From Cordia subcordata (taxonomy: Eukaryota > Streptophyta > Magnoliopsida > Boraginales > Cordiaceae): 64,000 nt of DNA. Numbering within the stretch: the first letter of the stretch is position 1; every line of letters starts with the position of its first letter. Below are positions 1 to 12,729 of this stretch, in pieces. Below the pieces are notes generated by a model, which saw nothing but the letters and a program-made list of their open reading frames with translations, was not told the DNA's origin and searched no databases. The DNA lies in the NCBI GenBank assembly GCA_028554755.1, contig JAPTOF010000010.1, forward strand, positions 6,050,001 through 6,114,000. The letters are read 5' to 3'. The translations under genes and the position numbers were made by a program.

Positions 1-1463
1 ATTTAGAGCCTTAACTAAATAAGTACGTGTGCCAGGACTTCATTGTGTTGGAGATTCACCATTTATAATTAAGTTTTATCGAAACTCTGATGATCGAGCT
101 CTCTCATTTTTTCTTCTATACGAAGGAAATTCAATTGGCAAAATCCGATCACCGAATATCTTACAAAACTTAACCACCAATTGATAAATTTTGAATATAA
201 TAATCCTCTTAACACTATCGCATTAGATAGGAAAAAGCACTCAAATTGTCAATAATGCTCGAAGTCACACACGAATGGTGTTATTTCTTCACCTTTACCA
301 CTAGGAGCAAAGGTTCGTGGTTTCTTTGTTTAAGAAACAAAGTGCACGAAAAGAGAAAACAACGCGTTCGTGCGTCACTTCTGACATAATATCCATGCAA
401 AATTCCAACATCCAAGTAGTTTTATACATCCAAAAAGCACTCGAACCTCATCTAAGAAATCCAGAAAGGAATCAAGAAAAGTTCAAAGCAAACTTTCATT
501 GTCTCTCCCTAAAAGAAGTTCGCCTTTTCACACGAAGTTGTTTTTTCGGTCAAATAACACAAGTTAACAATACAATATACCATGCATCACTTAAAAAAGT
601 AGAGTGAAATAAACACCCCTGCATACACATAAGCACATATACTATATATATAATGACTAATTATATATAATATACATATGATATAAAAGCATGATCTGTG
701 TGCCATTGGAGGCTTCAATGAACAGCCTTCATTAGAGCTCCTTGTACCATTAGTTTACCTAAAGATCCTAACTTTAAATTTCTGTTATTGGAACCAAACA
801 AAAAGATATATCTTTATGTTTTCATGAAGTGAGAGTAGTAAATAAGTAATCATCTTTCCTTCAAAATAACAATCTTTTCATTCAGTGCATTTTGTATTGG
901 TTCCTTTTCTTGTCCCTTAGTAAAGGTTGAAACTTTTCCTTCTTCACCAAGTCTTCTATCATTCTTGTTAATCAAAGTTTTGTTCACAAAGTATTTTATA
1001 TTTCTATGTGATATACATATTATTTTTTCTGCTAGGTGGAGTAAAATTTTCGTTATTTTTTGTTTATTATCATCTTAAGGGATCACTTCAACAAAGTTGG
1101 CATTTAGATAAGAGGATGTCTCAGAAGGTACGCTAAAGCTTTCATTTGAAGGGTATTTTTCATAATCTTGATTCATCAGTCCTGTCATATTGAGCTTACT
1201 TTGAGATTTTGAGCCCCTTTGAGCAATACCCTTTTGTTGTAATAGTTTTGTGAACTGTTTGGTGCCTTGGAAATGATTGAATTATTGCTCTTTTGCATGC
1301 TTACTTGGAATTTTTTGGACTCTTATACTGGTTTGGCGTGATTATTCAGTTTCAGTTCAAAGTTTGACTCCTTTAGTAGATGATCAGCTTAATTTTGAAT
1401 TGAAAAATGAGATGTGTTTAGTGGTTACTGAGCTGTGATTTTGGCATATTTCAGCTTGTTAGA
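1..1463. other. Upstream region of the first receptor kinase
   Basis: AT-rich sequence with no recognisable protein. A 96-codon ORF at 317-607 has no signature and looks like chance. A TA-rich tract around 640-680 could hold a promoter, but no single TATA box stands out. From about 1060 on, the sequence looks like a leader. It contains a short ATG-initiated stretch at 1116-1127 followed by a consensus donor, which may be the true first exon of the kinase gene (see findings). Confidence 0.5.
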
Positions 1464-4400
1464 ATGTTTAAGATTGTTCAATTAAGGAGAGGTTTGGTCA
1501 GGAGTTGCATGGGAATTTTGTCAGTTTTTGTTCTGCTGTTTTCTCCTGCAGAGGGGTTAAATGCAGAGGGAAAGTACCTTCTGGAGTTCAAGAAAAGCAT
1601 TAAGGATCAGTTTAATTATCTGGGGAACTGGAATCCTAATGATCCAACACCATGTAAATGGAGGGGTGTGAATTGCTCTTTTGATTACTATAATCTGGTT
1701 GTGTTGTCGATGGATTTGAATTCGATGAATCTTTCAGGGACTATAAGTCCTAGTATTGGAGGTTTGCTCTCTCTATCTTATCTTAACCTCTCTTTCAATG
1801 GGTTTACTGGTAATATTCCTAAGGAGATTGGTAATTGTTCGAGTATGGAAGTTCTTTATTTAAACAATAATCAGCTTGGGGGGCCTATTCCAGCTGAACT
1901 GGGCAATCTTTCTCATTTGAAAGATTTGAATATATGCAACAATAAGATCTCCGGTCCAATACCAGATGAGTTTGGAAAACTTTCATCTCTTGTTGAGTTT
2001 GTGGCTTATACTAACAAAATTACTGGCCCACTGCCTCGCTCTCTCAGCAACCTGAAAAACTTGAGAACATTTCGAGCAGGGCAGAATGAGATTTCTGGAA
2101 GCTTACCAGCTGAGATAGGTGGTTGTCAGAGCCTGGAAACTTTTGGTCTTGCACAAAATTACTTAGGAGGTTATGTGCCAAAGGAGCTTGGCATGCTTAC
2201 TAGCTTGACTGATCTGGTTCTTTGGGACAACCGGTTGTCTGGTTCGATACCAAAGGAACTGGGGAATTGTACAAGTCTTGAAATTCTTGCTTTGTACCAG
2301 AATCAACTTGTCGGAGAGATTCCTGCTGAAATTGGGAAACTTAAGTTTCTGCAGAATTTATATCTGTATCGTAATGGATTGAATGGAACAATTCCAAAAG
2401 AAATTGGAAACCTTTCCTTTGCAAAAGAAATTGATTTCTCAGAGAATTATCTAACCGGAGAAATTCCTATTGAGCTCAGCTGGGTAAAGGGTCTTGAATT
2501 GTTATACTTGTTCCAGAACCAGCTCACAGGCAATATACCTAATGAATTTAGTAACTTGAGAAAATTGAAAAAGCTTGACTTGTCAATTAATTACTTCACT
2601 GGGACGATTCCACTTGGATTTCAGTTTCTACCTGAAATGAGTCAGTTACAGCTTTTCGCTAACTCTTTAAATGGTAGCATTCCTCGGGCCCTTGGAATTT
2701 TCAGTCGACTTTGGGTGGTTGATTTCTCAAACAACTCCCTGACTGGAACAATTCCTCCTTATCTTTGTCGACGCTCTAATTTAATGCTGCTAAATCTTGA
2801 GGCCAATAAGCTTTATGGAAACATTCCAGCTGGTGTCACTAGTTGCATTTCCCTTGTGCAACTTCGGCTTAATGATAACAGGCTGACTGGGACCTTTCCT
2901 TCTGAACTATGCAAATTAGTAAACCTCTCTGCTGTGGAGTTGGCTCAAAACAAATTCAGAGGCCCCATACCTCTGGAGGTTGGACAGTGTCAAAAATTGC
3001 AAAGGCTTGACCTTTCAGGCAACAATTTCATGTCTGAATTACCGAGGGAGATAGGAAATATGTCTCAGCTTGTGGCATTTAACATATCATCTAATTTGCT
3101 CACTGGGAGGATACCATCTGAAATCCTCAACTGCAAGGCGTTGCAAAGACTCGATCTCAGCCGGAATAGTTTCACTGGTGGTATTCCTGATAAGCTTGGG
3201 ACCCTTTCACAGCTAGAGCGTCTTATGCTTTCAGAAAATAAATTATCGGGAGATATACCAGCAGCATTGGGCGACCTCTCTCGTTTGACAGAGTTGCAGA
3301 TGGGAGGAAATCAACTATCGGGTGAAATACCATCGAAGTTTGGAGCTCTTACCGGCTTGCAGATTGCACTGAATCTCAGTCATAATAATCTCTCTGGTAG
3401 GATACCGCCTGAGCTTGGGAATCTTATGTTACTGGAATATCTCTTCCTTAACAATAATCATTTGAGTGGTGATATTCCTAGCACCTTCGGAAATCTTTCT
3501 AGTCTTCTGGGTTGCAACTTCTCATATAATGATCTCACTGGACCATTGCCCTCAATACCACTGTTCCAGAACATGGTTATCAGTAGCTTCATCGGAAACA
3601 AAGGCCTCTGTGGTGGGCCTCTTGGAGATTGTAACGACTCTCCCTCTTTTGATTCAATTCCTTCTCCTGTAGAAAATGTCGCTCCTAGAAGGAAAATTAT
3701 CACAGTAGTTGCAATTGTGGTTGGTGGTGTCTCTCTTCTCCTGATTTTAGTTATTTTATATCTCATGAGGCGGCGTCCGGCTAAAATGGATGAGTCCTTG
3801 CATAATACGGATATGTCATCTCCAGTTTCAGATATTTATTTTCCTCCAAAAGAGGATTTTACTTTCCAAGACTTAATTGAAGCCACAAATAATTTTCATG
3901 AAAGTTTTGTTGTTGGAAGGGGAGCTGTTGGAACTGTTTATAAGGCTGTAATGCCTTCCGGACAGACAATTGCAGTTAAGAAGCTCGCATCTAACAGAGA
4001 GGGCAACAATTTAGAGAAAAGTTTCCGAGCTGAGATTGTGACCATGGGAAATATCAGGCATCGTAATATTGTAAAGCTATTTGGGTTCTGCTATTACCAA
4101 GGTTCCAATCTGCTTCTGTATGAGCACATGGAAAGGGGTAGCTTGGGCGAATTCCTTCATGGGCCATCTTGTGACTTGGAGTGGCCAACGCGGTTTAAAA
4201 TTGCTCTGGGGGCTGCGGAAGGCCTTGCTTACCTACATCATGACTGCAAACCAAGGATCATACATCGTGATATAAAGTCCAATAACATTCTGCTTGATGA
4301 GAAGTTCGAAGCTCATGTTGGTGATTTTGGTTTGGCGAAAGTGATTGACATGCCTCAATCAATGACCATGTCTGCAGTTGCTGGATCTTATGGTTACATA

Positions 4401-5629
4401 GCCCCTGGTGAGTGCCGTACAACCGTAGAACTAATAATTATGACTCTAGTTTAGTTATCTATAGTACTTCATTTTCTGGTCAAGAAGACAATCAAATTAA
4501 TAGTCTCCATCAAATGTTTCTCTTTCAAAATTTTATCACTAAAAGCTTATAAGGGAACTCCTAATACTGCCACAATCTGCTATCCATTTAAAACTTGAGT
4601 ACTTTATGCCTCTTAACAGAAGTTTGGCGAGAGTCTCTTATGGAGTTCATATGCTTGTTATATGCCTACTTCGGGTTCAGTAATGAGATTTAAATTGTGC
4701 CCTGAAGATTTGAAATAAGAGTTAAACTTGAAAGTTGCATTTACAAATATGGTAACCTGATGGTGGCATTTGGGTGGCTGAACTGTTGATGACATACATT
4801 ACTTCTTCAACATCCTTTATAGTTGCTCGAATATGATGGTCTGGTGTTTCGCCAACTAAATTCTACAGTTGTTACTTATGAAAATATCATAGAGAGACAT
4901 ATATGGTCATTTTCTTTGAAGAAGTGACATAGTACCTTTACTTCCCATTATGGCTTTTGTGTATGTTGCATTGACATCCAACCCATGGTGGATATATTGG
5001 AGTGACTATTTTGCATAGGATTGCAGGGAACACATGATAGTTAGTCATAGAATATGATTAGCGTTTTCATCTCTTTCTAAATACCAAGAAACATGTCTAT
5101 TGGAAAGAAACTTTGTACCCATCTTCCCCACCTCCCCCCTTCTCCCTTCCTCCGTTGTTGATCAATACTTATCTATTTGCAGCAACAAATAGGACTTTAT
5201 GTATGAGTTAGAATATATTGTGACTGATGATTTGTACTTTTCATGCCAGAATATGCTTTCACCATGAAGGTTACGGAGAAATGCGATATTTATAGTTATG
5301 GGGTAGTTCTATTGGAGTTACTAACCGGAAGAGCTCCTATACAGCCATTAGATCAAGGAGGGGATCTAGTCACATGGGTTAGGAACTACATTCAGAAAAA
5401 CTCATTAACATCTGGGATACTTGATAGCCGATTGGATCTGAGGGATGAACGCACTGTCAATCACATGCTTACTGTTTCGAAAATTGCTTTACTCTGCACG
5501 AGTATGTCTCCTTCCAATCGACCATCAATGCGGGAGGTTGTGCTGATGCTGATTGAGTCTAACCGGCGAGAAGAGAACCTAATACCATCCTCCTTTGATG
5601 ATTTCCCTCTGAAAGATGACAGCTTATGA
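1464..5629 (+). CDS. LRR receptor-like serine/threonine kinase (subfamily XI type, At2g33170/At5g63930-like)
   Basis: Plasma-membrane receptor kinase. Exon 1 is 1464-4407 and exon 2 is 5250-5629, joined through a GT-AG intron (4408-5249) that splits the Glu codon of the kinase APE motif in phase 1. The product is 1107 aa, close to the usual family length. In order: a basic-then-hydrophobic signal peptide (about 1-34); an LRRNT cap with the paired cysteines CKWRGVNC; about two dozen plant-type LRRs (NLSGxIPxxIGNL); a transmembrane helix (about 745-768) followed by RRR; and a kinase domain with glycine loop G818-R-G820-A-V-G823, catalytic K839, HRD at 934-936 and DFG at 954-956. It is an RD kinase with all key residues present. 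The repeat corresponding to the RxR pocket of peptide receptors reads QLR, so a typical CLE/RGF-type ligand mode is not expected. Its ligand is unknown. Start: first Met before the signal peptide; an upstream in-frame exon is possible. Confidence 0.95.
4408..5249 (+). other. Intron of the first receptor kinase
   Basis: 842 bp, donor GTGAGT and acceptor TGCCAG. Reading through the donor adds a few residues and then stops near 4454, so an unspliced transcript would lack kinase subdomains VIII-XI. The second receptor kinase has an intron at exactly the same codon and phase. Confidence 0.93.
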
Positions 5630-8600
5630 GTACGTGTCAGTTTCTTCCCATTAACTGTAAAGGAGTTTTAGTGCTAGTTTTTCCTCGATTTAGTTATGAC
5701 AATTGCATCACAGATTTAAGCTTGTACATTTCTTCTGAAAAATATATAATGATTTATACTCCAAGAACACATTATTGGGATTGATGTCATTATCTATTCA
5801 AAGTAAATACTACAATATTATAGAAGAAATTCCTTGATGCAAAATTTAGTTGTTCACTTGTTTGCTTTGAGGCTTGCAGTTGAAATTATCATTGGTGTTT
5901 TATATTAGGTCACCTTTTCCAGTGACACAAGTTATCAACTGTTTCTTAAATTTTATACACAATTCCACCAAGTTCATTGCAATTCTACATGACATGTTCA
6001 TGCCTTGATTACACGACACTGCTTATGCTTTTCTAGACTTCATCCGTCATGCCTTGATTTTGTCAATGATATCGGCATCAATCTCAAACCTTTAACTGAT
6101 AACTTTTCTGCATAGATTATTCTTGAGCTTAAAAATCAAACTCTAGAATGAAAGAGTGGAAACAAGAAATGTATCAGATATAAACAGCTGGATGAGTTAT
6201 GCAACAAAAGCTGTTTAAGATGGTGCATGAGTTATGCAACAAAAGCTGGATGCTCCATGAAGCGCTTGGTAAGAGTATAATATCATACTCTGTTTCTGAG
6301 CTTCATATTATCAAATTGAATCTTTTCAACTGGGAAATATAAGATCAATGAGTCAATGACTATGCAATCATCACTGAAGTTGTTGATTTCAATGATAGAA
6401 ACCTGTGTTGGGATATCCTTTATTCTGATATATTTGTTATTTGGTACTTTCAATTGAAAGCAATTGTTTTAACAAATCTATGATGATGCAAAGGTGAAAG
6501 CAAGGAGATTTTTCCATTATAAATTGATTTAACATACTTCTTCAAGCAAGACATACTGAAACTTCCGAAAAGATAAAAGCAAAAAGCGAATTAAGTTAAT
6601 CACTGTATCACACTTCTCTTTCACAGTTTGAACTTTTTAGGTGAGAAGCTGTATTCTTTGGAGGAGTATATTATAGTTATTTTGCTATAATTTCTTTTCA
6701 GTTTAAAAGTGCATGAAAAGTTTCTTTATGGAAAGCTTGAATAAGTAGAATAGTTAGAAATGTAATGCAACAATGCTTGCAAAATGTGCCATTTGACAAA
6801 GAGGGATGGAGCGAATTCTAGGTATTATGACGATTTGAAGTTATTCCAGAGTAGCTTTGGAAAATATCTTCAACTTCATAATTTATTTGAACACCATGGC
6901 AGACCTCTCAAACCTTGTTTGATCTGGACTGCCAGGTAATGTTATTCTTTCTTGTGGACTGGATTACTTGTTATAGGCAGAGAATTGATTTGTCTATGGC
7001 ATTTCAATTACCAAAATTCTATGTTTGAGTATCTGAAAAATAAATTTCTGTTCCGTATGCTTTGCAAATAGAACTTGTCAATTTGATCCAAAGATATGGT
7101 ATTTTGTATGACCCTCTCTACTAGCAAGTATTTAAGCAATCCTGATTTCATCAAATAGTCAACTGGACTTTATAACTTTGTGTAATGTCTCATTTCTTCA
7201 CATTTGTTGCCATGTGCATGGAAATTTCTCTGCATCCCATTTGTGCCGCGTAGTTGGTATCAAAGAAAATCTGCTTTTCTAGGTTTACATCTTTTAGTTG
7301 GGAAACTACAAATACTAGGAACTGATGCTAGGATCCTAAAGCAGTTGCTCTACTGAGCAAAACATGATGGGCATAAAATAAAGTAATAGAGATAATTATC
7401 TTCTTTTCTTGCATGTTCATGTAGCAGATGTTATTTCTATCTGAGCAAATGTACAACTTCATATCTAGGATTTCCAGCTTATAAGATTAGTTTGGTTGCC
7501 ATCATTATGCTAGTGCTTTTTTCTTTTTTCTTTTTCCTGATAGTCATCTTAGTTGCCATCATTATGCTAGTGCTTTTTTTTTTCTGTTGATAGTCATCTT
7601 ACATCTTAAAATCTGTGTTGCTCCATTACTAATCCCATTTGATTCCTGCTCTTATCTGTTTAAACTTTTCACCATTAGGAACATGTATCATAAGGTAGTT
7701 GCTTTTTCTTATTCCTTTTTTGTTGCAAGTACGGTCAGGAAATGTATCTGAATGATGAACCTTGAGATAGTTTGATTGCTCCAAGGACAGATTCTGTCAA
7801 TCGTCTAGTTCTTACTGGTTATGATCTTAACATTCATGCCTCTGCTGAACTATGCGTGTCTTGACACACATTTTGTTTCCATTTTAACGTGGTTGTGCTT
7901 CAAAACATGGTTTGGAATGTAATAGTTATGCACGTGTACCAAAACACAGTCTTCCTGTGACCGACGAGTACTGGATTTTTTTTTTGTTCTGCTTTTCCTT
8001 AACTAATCATATTACACTCTTTAGTCAAGGATGAGAGTACAGGTTCGACTAATTCCATCTTCATTCTCTCCTTTTGCCATCTTTGTTTCGCTAAGGATAT
8101 AATTTTCTTCAGTTATATTCAACTGTTCTCTCAAAATTACCAGTATCAGTAATGGCTTCTCTTGAAATATCCTTGAGATTTATGACACTGAATGTTTACA
8201 ATTAGAAATGCATCCGGACCTCGTACTTTGACTGCAACCTGTGCTACTATTTTAACTGTCTTTTAACTTCTTTATTACCCTAATCCTCTCTGATTTGATC
8301 TTCTATTGTTGCATATAGAATTTTGAAATGAACTACCATGAGTTTCTGCTTCTCTTGTAGAAGTGGCTTCAGAGAGCAAAATACATTTCTTTAAGATCTC
8401 AAAATAGATATTTGTCTTTTTAGGGGTCATAATGTTTGTGATAAGATTGCCCAATTCTTCCAAAATCATTCCCAGTTGGACTAGCCTTATTAAGGAGTTC
8501 TCAAGAAGTTTGTTGCCAAGATTCTGCTTCATTTCCTTGCCTCATTGTTAGAGACCAACATTTGATGATTTACTATTGGAAATATAGAGAGAATTGGAGA

Positions 8601-9727
8601 GAAATTATAGCAGTTGCGGAAAACAAATGATATGGTTGTAATTGACTAATTAACATGAACGACGAGAGAACTAGATTTATTAGGTTTGACTTGTTATGGG
8701 TTCTCCCCTACCCCTCCTTTTTGTTAAAAGAAACTTTATTTTTATTTTTATCTTTTTTAGACCACAAAGGTACGTCAGAGGAGTCTAACAAACTTTAGAT
8801 AGACCATATGGGAATTATGAGAGATTTTTTAGATCACTGAAGGATCCAATGCACTTTTCGTGAACTACAAGGGAGTCCTTAGCCTGTAGAAAGAATATTT
8901 TCTTCTCATCAATGATAGGCTAATATTTAATAACTGCAGAAGGATGAAATATTTCAGATTTGATTTGGTTTGACTCTTGTTAATATTGGTATTAGTTTCA
9001 TGCATACCAATAACAGTCTACTCTGTGAGAACTCTATAGATAGTGGAGCATAATCAACAGCTCTTTGGGTTGGTATGAATCCTTGGCCATAATATATTCG
9101 AGTCTAAGTTCAAGACATTTATCTCATCGAATTTAAAAATTTTAATTTTTTTTATACTTTTTACATCCGATACTCATAATTTGTTTCAGTGTACGACACT
9201 CATGTTTGAGTCCGAATAACATAGGTTGACCCTGTAAGGCAGTGGTGCCAGATTACAATTTCATAACTTATTATATTAACATTAGGGATGATGATAAGGC
9301 CATGAGATGTGATTTTGAACTAGCAGAGCAAGCAAGGCACGGCCATGATTATAAGAAATAAGATAGATTTTAATTATTTAGCTTTTATTGAGGTTTATTT
9401 ATTATACCTGCTTTACTAAATTAGTCTTATTCTGACACTTATTAATTGCAATATTTTTCAAATATCAAATTTAAAATAAGTTTATTTCGAACAAACAATT
9501 ACTTGTATTAGTTTATTTTTAGGATCCAAAGATGCAACTGCAAAGCAGAAATACATAGTATTATGCTAAAAACAATCGGAAAATCATCATCAAACCAAGA
9601 CTAGCGCAAGACTAGTATTATTGTTCACTACTATTATATAGTGCTACACACTTGAACCTAGTAGATGCATACAACATATATATATTTGTCATGATAAAAA
9701 GCTAGAGAGCCAAGAGTACGTAATAAT
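5630..9727. other. Intergenic region, no gene recognised
   Basis: About 4.1 kb between the kinase stop and the glycine-rich gene. The first few hundred bases should be the 3' UTR. Local direct repeats are visible: a 23-bp stretch ending in acaaaagctg at about 6190 and 6225, and a roughly 55-bp tandem pair at about 7495-7605 beginning gttgccatcattatg. The minus ORF at 8275-8532 has no recognisable domain. I see no RNA gene. Confidence 0.6.
7495..7605. repeat. Two-copy tandem repeat (about 55 bp)
   Basis: The block gttgccatcattatgctag plus a T-rich run plus gatagtcatctta occurs twice in direct succession, differing mainly in the length of the T/C tract. Confidence 0.75.
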
Positions 9728-10192
9728 TTAAGGTGGAGGTATTACACCACCACCATATCCTTTGCCAATTCCGCCACCACCTCCACCTCCTAGGCCATCA
9801 CCACCACCACCACCAAGGCCACCGGGTCCGGGAAGACCGCCGAGGCCGCCACCAGGCCCACCAGGAAGGTCACCTAGTCCTCCAAGTCCAGTTGAGCCTG
9901 CAATCCCACCAACACTCCCAATTCCGCTCCCACCACCTATTCCACCGACCCCACCAAGTGTTGGCAGCACACCGGCATAGCCACCTACCCCAGCCCAGCC
10001 GCCAATGCCGCCGTAGGCGATGAAATTCTTCTGATCGTCTACGCCAGCTGCAGCACCAGGCGCATTTGCCGTAGCAATAATATTGTTGTCTTGGTTATTT
10101 TCACTAGGCCTTGTGGTTGCACTGGGAATTTCACGTGCTGTGGCTTGGACAAGAACCAACCCAAACACAAACATCGCATACCAACTTGCCAT
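9728..10192 (-). CDS. Secreted glycine-rich protein (cell-wall type)
   Basis: Single-exon gene for 154 aa. Residues 1-19 (MASWYAMFVFGLVLVQATA) form a clear signal peptide. A short polar segment follows (about 20-60, rich in N, T and A). The rest is a glycine-rich domain of GG and GxGG repeats ending GGGVIPPP. The segment before the repeats (KNFIAYGGIGGWAGVGGYAG) has the aromatic-glycine character of plant cell-wall GRPs. Such proteins are exported to the wall, where they act structurally or bind other wall components; there are no catalytic residues. Opposite-strand His/Pro-rich ORFs here are shadows. A TATA-like box lies about 85 bp upstream, and a G-box and an RY-type palindrome lie near 10590-10609. 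The exact GRP class is uncertain. Confidence 0.85.
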   Translation of the reverse strand: MASWYAMFVFGLVLVQATAREIPSATTRPSENNQDNNIIATANAPGAAAGVDDQKNFIAYGGIGGWAGVGGYAGVLPTLGGVGGIGGGSGIGSVGGIAGSTGLGGLGDLPGGPGGGLGGLPGPGGLGGGGGDGLGGGGGGGIGKGYGGGVIPPP

Positions 10193-10275
10193 CTTTCTCT
10201 ATCTCTCTGAAAACCACACAACACACACACACACAAAGGAATTAGCTAGTATGTGTAGAATGTTGAAGAATGTGC

Positions 10276-10282
10276 TATTTAT
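10276..10282 (-). promoter_or_regulatory. TATA-like box of the glycine-rich gene
   Basis: Reads ATAAATA on the minus strand, about 85 bp before the start codon, a normal distance for a plant gene with a short leader. Confidence 0.55.
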
Positions 10283-10589
10283 GGACCAAAAAAAATCAAT
10301 GTTTTTTGATTTAAAAAAAAAATTACTTTTTATCAATCTTGAAAATAGCATCCTAGTGGGTTCATGAGAAATAGGTGAATTAAAAGAGGACTGGAGAAGA
10401 TCATTTACTTCTTCGCAATTGTCAACTCACAGAAAACAAATTAATCACGCAATTCAACCTTTCATCGGCCATGCAAGAGCAAGACATGCATATATATTAA
10501 CTATAACACTCACACCTGTTACAAGCAATTGAAGGCAAATTCAATGAATCTGATAACATGCATATTTAGTTCAGAGAAAATTTGACACG

Positions 10590-10609
10590 CACGTGCTGTT
10601 TCATGCATG
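10590..10609. promoter_or_regulatory. G-box followed by an RY-type palindrome
   Basis: CACGTG at 10590-10595 lies 6 bp from CATGCATG at 10602-10609, about 400 bp upstream of the glycine-rich gene. In plants G-boxes bind bZIP/bHLH factors and RY elements bind B3 factors. Whether this pair functions here is inference. Confidence 0.4.
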
Positions 10610-11088
10610 CATATGCATCTCATATTCCTCAAAAATCGTCGAGAAATGATGAGCAAAAGGGGTATATGATACTTCGATCATCTTCTTCTTCTACTGAAAG
10701 GGACGCTACATAATTTATTAATTATTTTATTAGAGGATTAATTGCCTTACAAATGTTTTACCTCTTTTAACTTTTTTTTAACATGGGTGCAAGTGGTAGA
10801 AAATATTTTTTTATATGTGTATAATTCTTAAGTTTAGGTTTAACCATCCAATCACGTGGTAAATTGATAATTCTATGAATACACATAAAAATTAAAACAA
10901 GAAATTTCGACAAACAATTTTTTTAATATCCTCCACGAGCAATCGTTCCTTTGCAGTTCTCGATTAGGGGTCTCAATAACCGACTCTCATCTGGACTCAT
11001 ACGGGAGTTATAGGATAGTTTGGCAGTTTCTGAATATCATTAAAATAATATTAGTAATAACTAAATTTAATTATCATAACAAGTTTGG

Positions 11089-11090
<2 letters not shown>

Positions 11091-11155
<65 letters not shown>
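11091..11155. repeat. (TC)n microsatellite
   Basis: About 32 uninterrupted TC units. Confidence 0.98.
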
Positions 11156-11159
<4 letters not shown>

Positions 11160-11929
11160 TTTTTCATTTTATTCTCTTCTATCCAATAAAGAGCTAGATT
11201 AATTATATTACGGACAATGTGATCTTTCTAAGTCGATTTTAGATTTGGACGAATAAACTAATAGATCTTACTTTAAAAATGAAAAGAGTGTTTAGAATAG
11301 ATTTTGAAATGAATGGTTTTTTTTTTTTTTGTCCGACGAAATGAATAGTTCAAATTTAAAAGAATTGTATCTGATGACTCATAATGTATCGTAATCTTGG
11401 AAACAAGAGATCACATGCTCATTGATTTACGAAAGACAATAATTCAACCCTTCACGCCTTTCATTATTTCCGTGGTAATTGATTTTTTTTTTCTCCATTG
11501 GGGTTGTCAACCTGAGGATTCATAAAAATAGGTATCTAAGCAAGAGAAAATAAAATGTGATGTTTGGTAAATTGCACCTAATCCGTCAAATTTAGAGCGC
11601 GTGTTGATTTGTTGTAAGTATATGATACCTCCCTGTATTTTAACATAAGTGTATAATCTCCTTTAATTTGAAGTATATATGTTAGTTTTTCCGTTAGAAA
11701 GAAACAAAAGCTTTATTAATTGAGGCAAATATACTTTAGTTCTAAAAAAACATAAGGGGCATAAATTAATTTCGAAATTATATAAACATATGATATAACA
11801 TAGGGGGTTAAATACTATTTACCCTTTGCTATATGAGGGTAAGATGTTATAATAATGGGATTACAAGTTAATACGAGAATATGGTCCAAAGTAATCCCAC
11901 ATTTATAACGGACTTAAAAAGAGATTCTC

Positions 11930-12480
11930 AAAGGGCCAATTTGGCATTACAATCATAATCTGTTGTCACTTTTTAAAAAGTAGTGAATTTAAACCCACTG
12001 TTGAGAAAGTTGTTTTATTATCTGATTAAAAAAAATGAAAAATTGTTATTGGGCAAGAAACAGTTTATGATTTGTTTGGTAAAAATTGTTATTTAAAGGG
12101 CTAAATGATTTTATTTATTTGATGTTTTAGATTTTTTGGCTATTAAATTTCTTATTTTTAATTTTTAATTTTTAAATTTCAAAATTTTATATTTTTTTCA
12201 GTTTTCAATTTTTGTTAAGACTTTTAATTTTTAAGTTTTTAAATTTGTGTAAATTATATGTTAATCTTTAGTTATAAATCAATATGTTATAATTAATATA
12301 AAACATATATAAAGTTTCTATTTGTAGTTTGAAAAAAAAAATTATAGTTGATACATTTTCAAAACTCCATTGCAGGCTACTCAAAATTTAGTTTTGTCCA
12401 AAATAGACATTTTATGCACCTGTTTTTTTGGCAAAACCTACTTTCTTTTTTCTACTAACCTCAATCCCAGGCAAACACTA
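11930..12480. mobile_element. Dispersed AT-rich element, copy in unit 1
   Basis: Starts near gggccaatttggcattac and ends near caatcccaggcaaacac, which read inward as loosely inverted ends. Related sequence lies at about 15465-15830 (unit 2) and, in inverted orientation, at about 42720-42930 (segment C). No coding capacity. Superfamily not assigned. Confidence 0.4.
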
Positions 12481-12631
12481 AATCTTTCAATGCTTTTTTT
12501 TTTTTTTTAATCATCAACATTATTGTTATATATCACTTTTTTATTTATCCAATCTTTCCTATACAATAAAAGAGGTATGTAATATTTAATGTATTGCGGT
12601 ACAAGGAAGGAACGACCCAAAGAACATATAC

Positions 12632-12640
12632 TATATAATA
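12632..12640 (+). promoter_or_regulatory. TATA box of the first defensin-like gene
   Basis: TATATAATA about 90 bp before the start codon. The flanking sequence down to the ATG is shared with the second copy. Confidence 0.65.
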
Positions 12641-12729
12641 AGAACAAGTTATACGACCACCTTCACCAACACCATCGTTTTAAGTTTTAACCTTGAGTAG
12701 CAAAAACACCAAGGCAAGGCTGCTTTATC

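Noticed and set aside
317..607. 96-codon plus-strand ORF upstream of the first kinase
   Set aside because: No domain, signal peptide or compositional sign of coding; length is within chance for this region.
8275..8532. 85-codon minus-strand ORF
   Set aside because: No recognisable motif, and nothing in the context supports a gene.
9733..10023. His/Pro-rich and Pro-rich plus-strand ORFs
   Set aside because: Antisense readings of the glycine-rich gene, an expected by-product of its GG codons.
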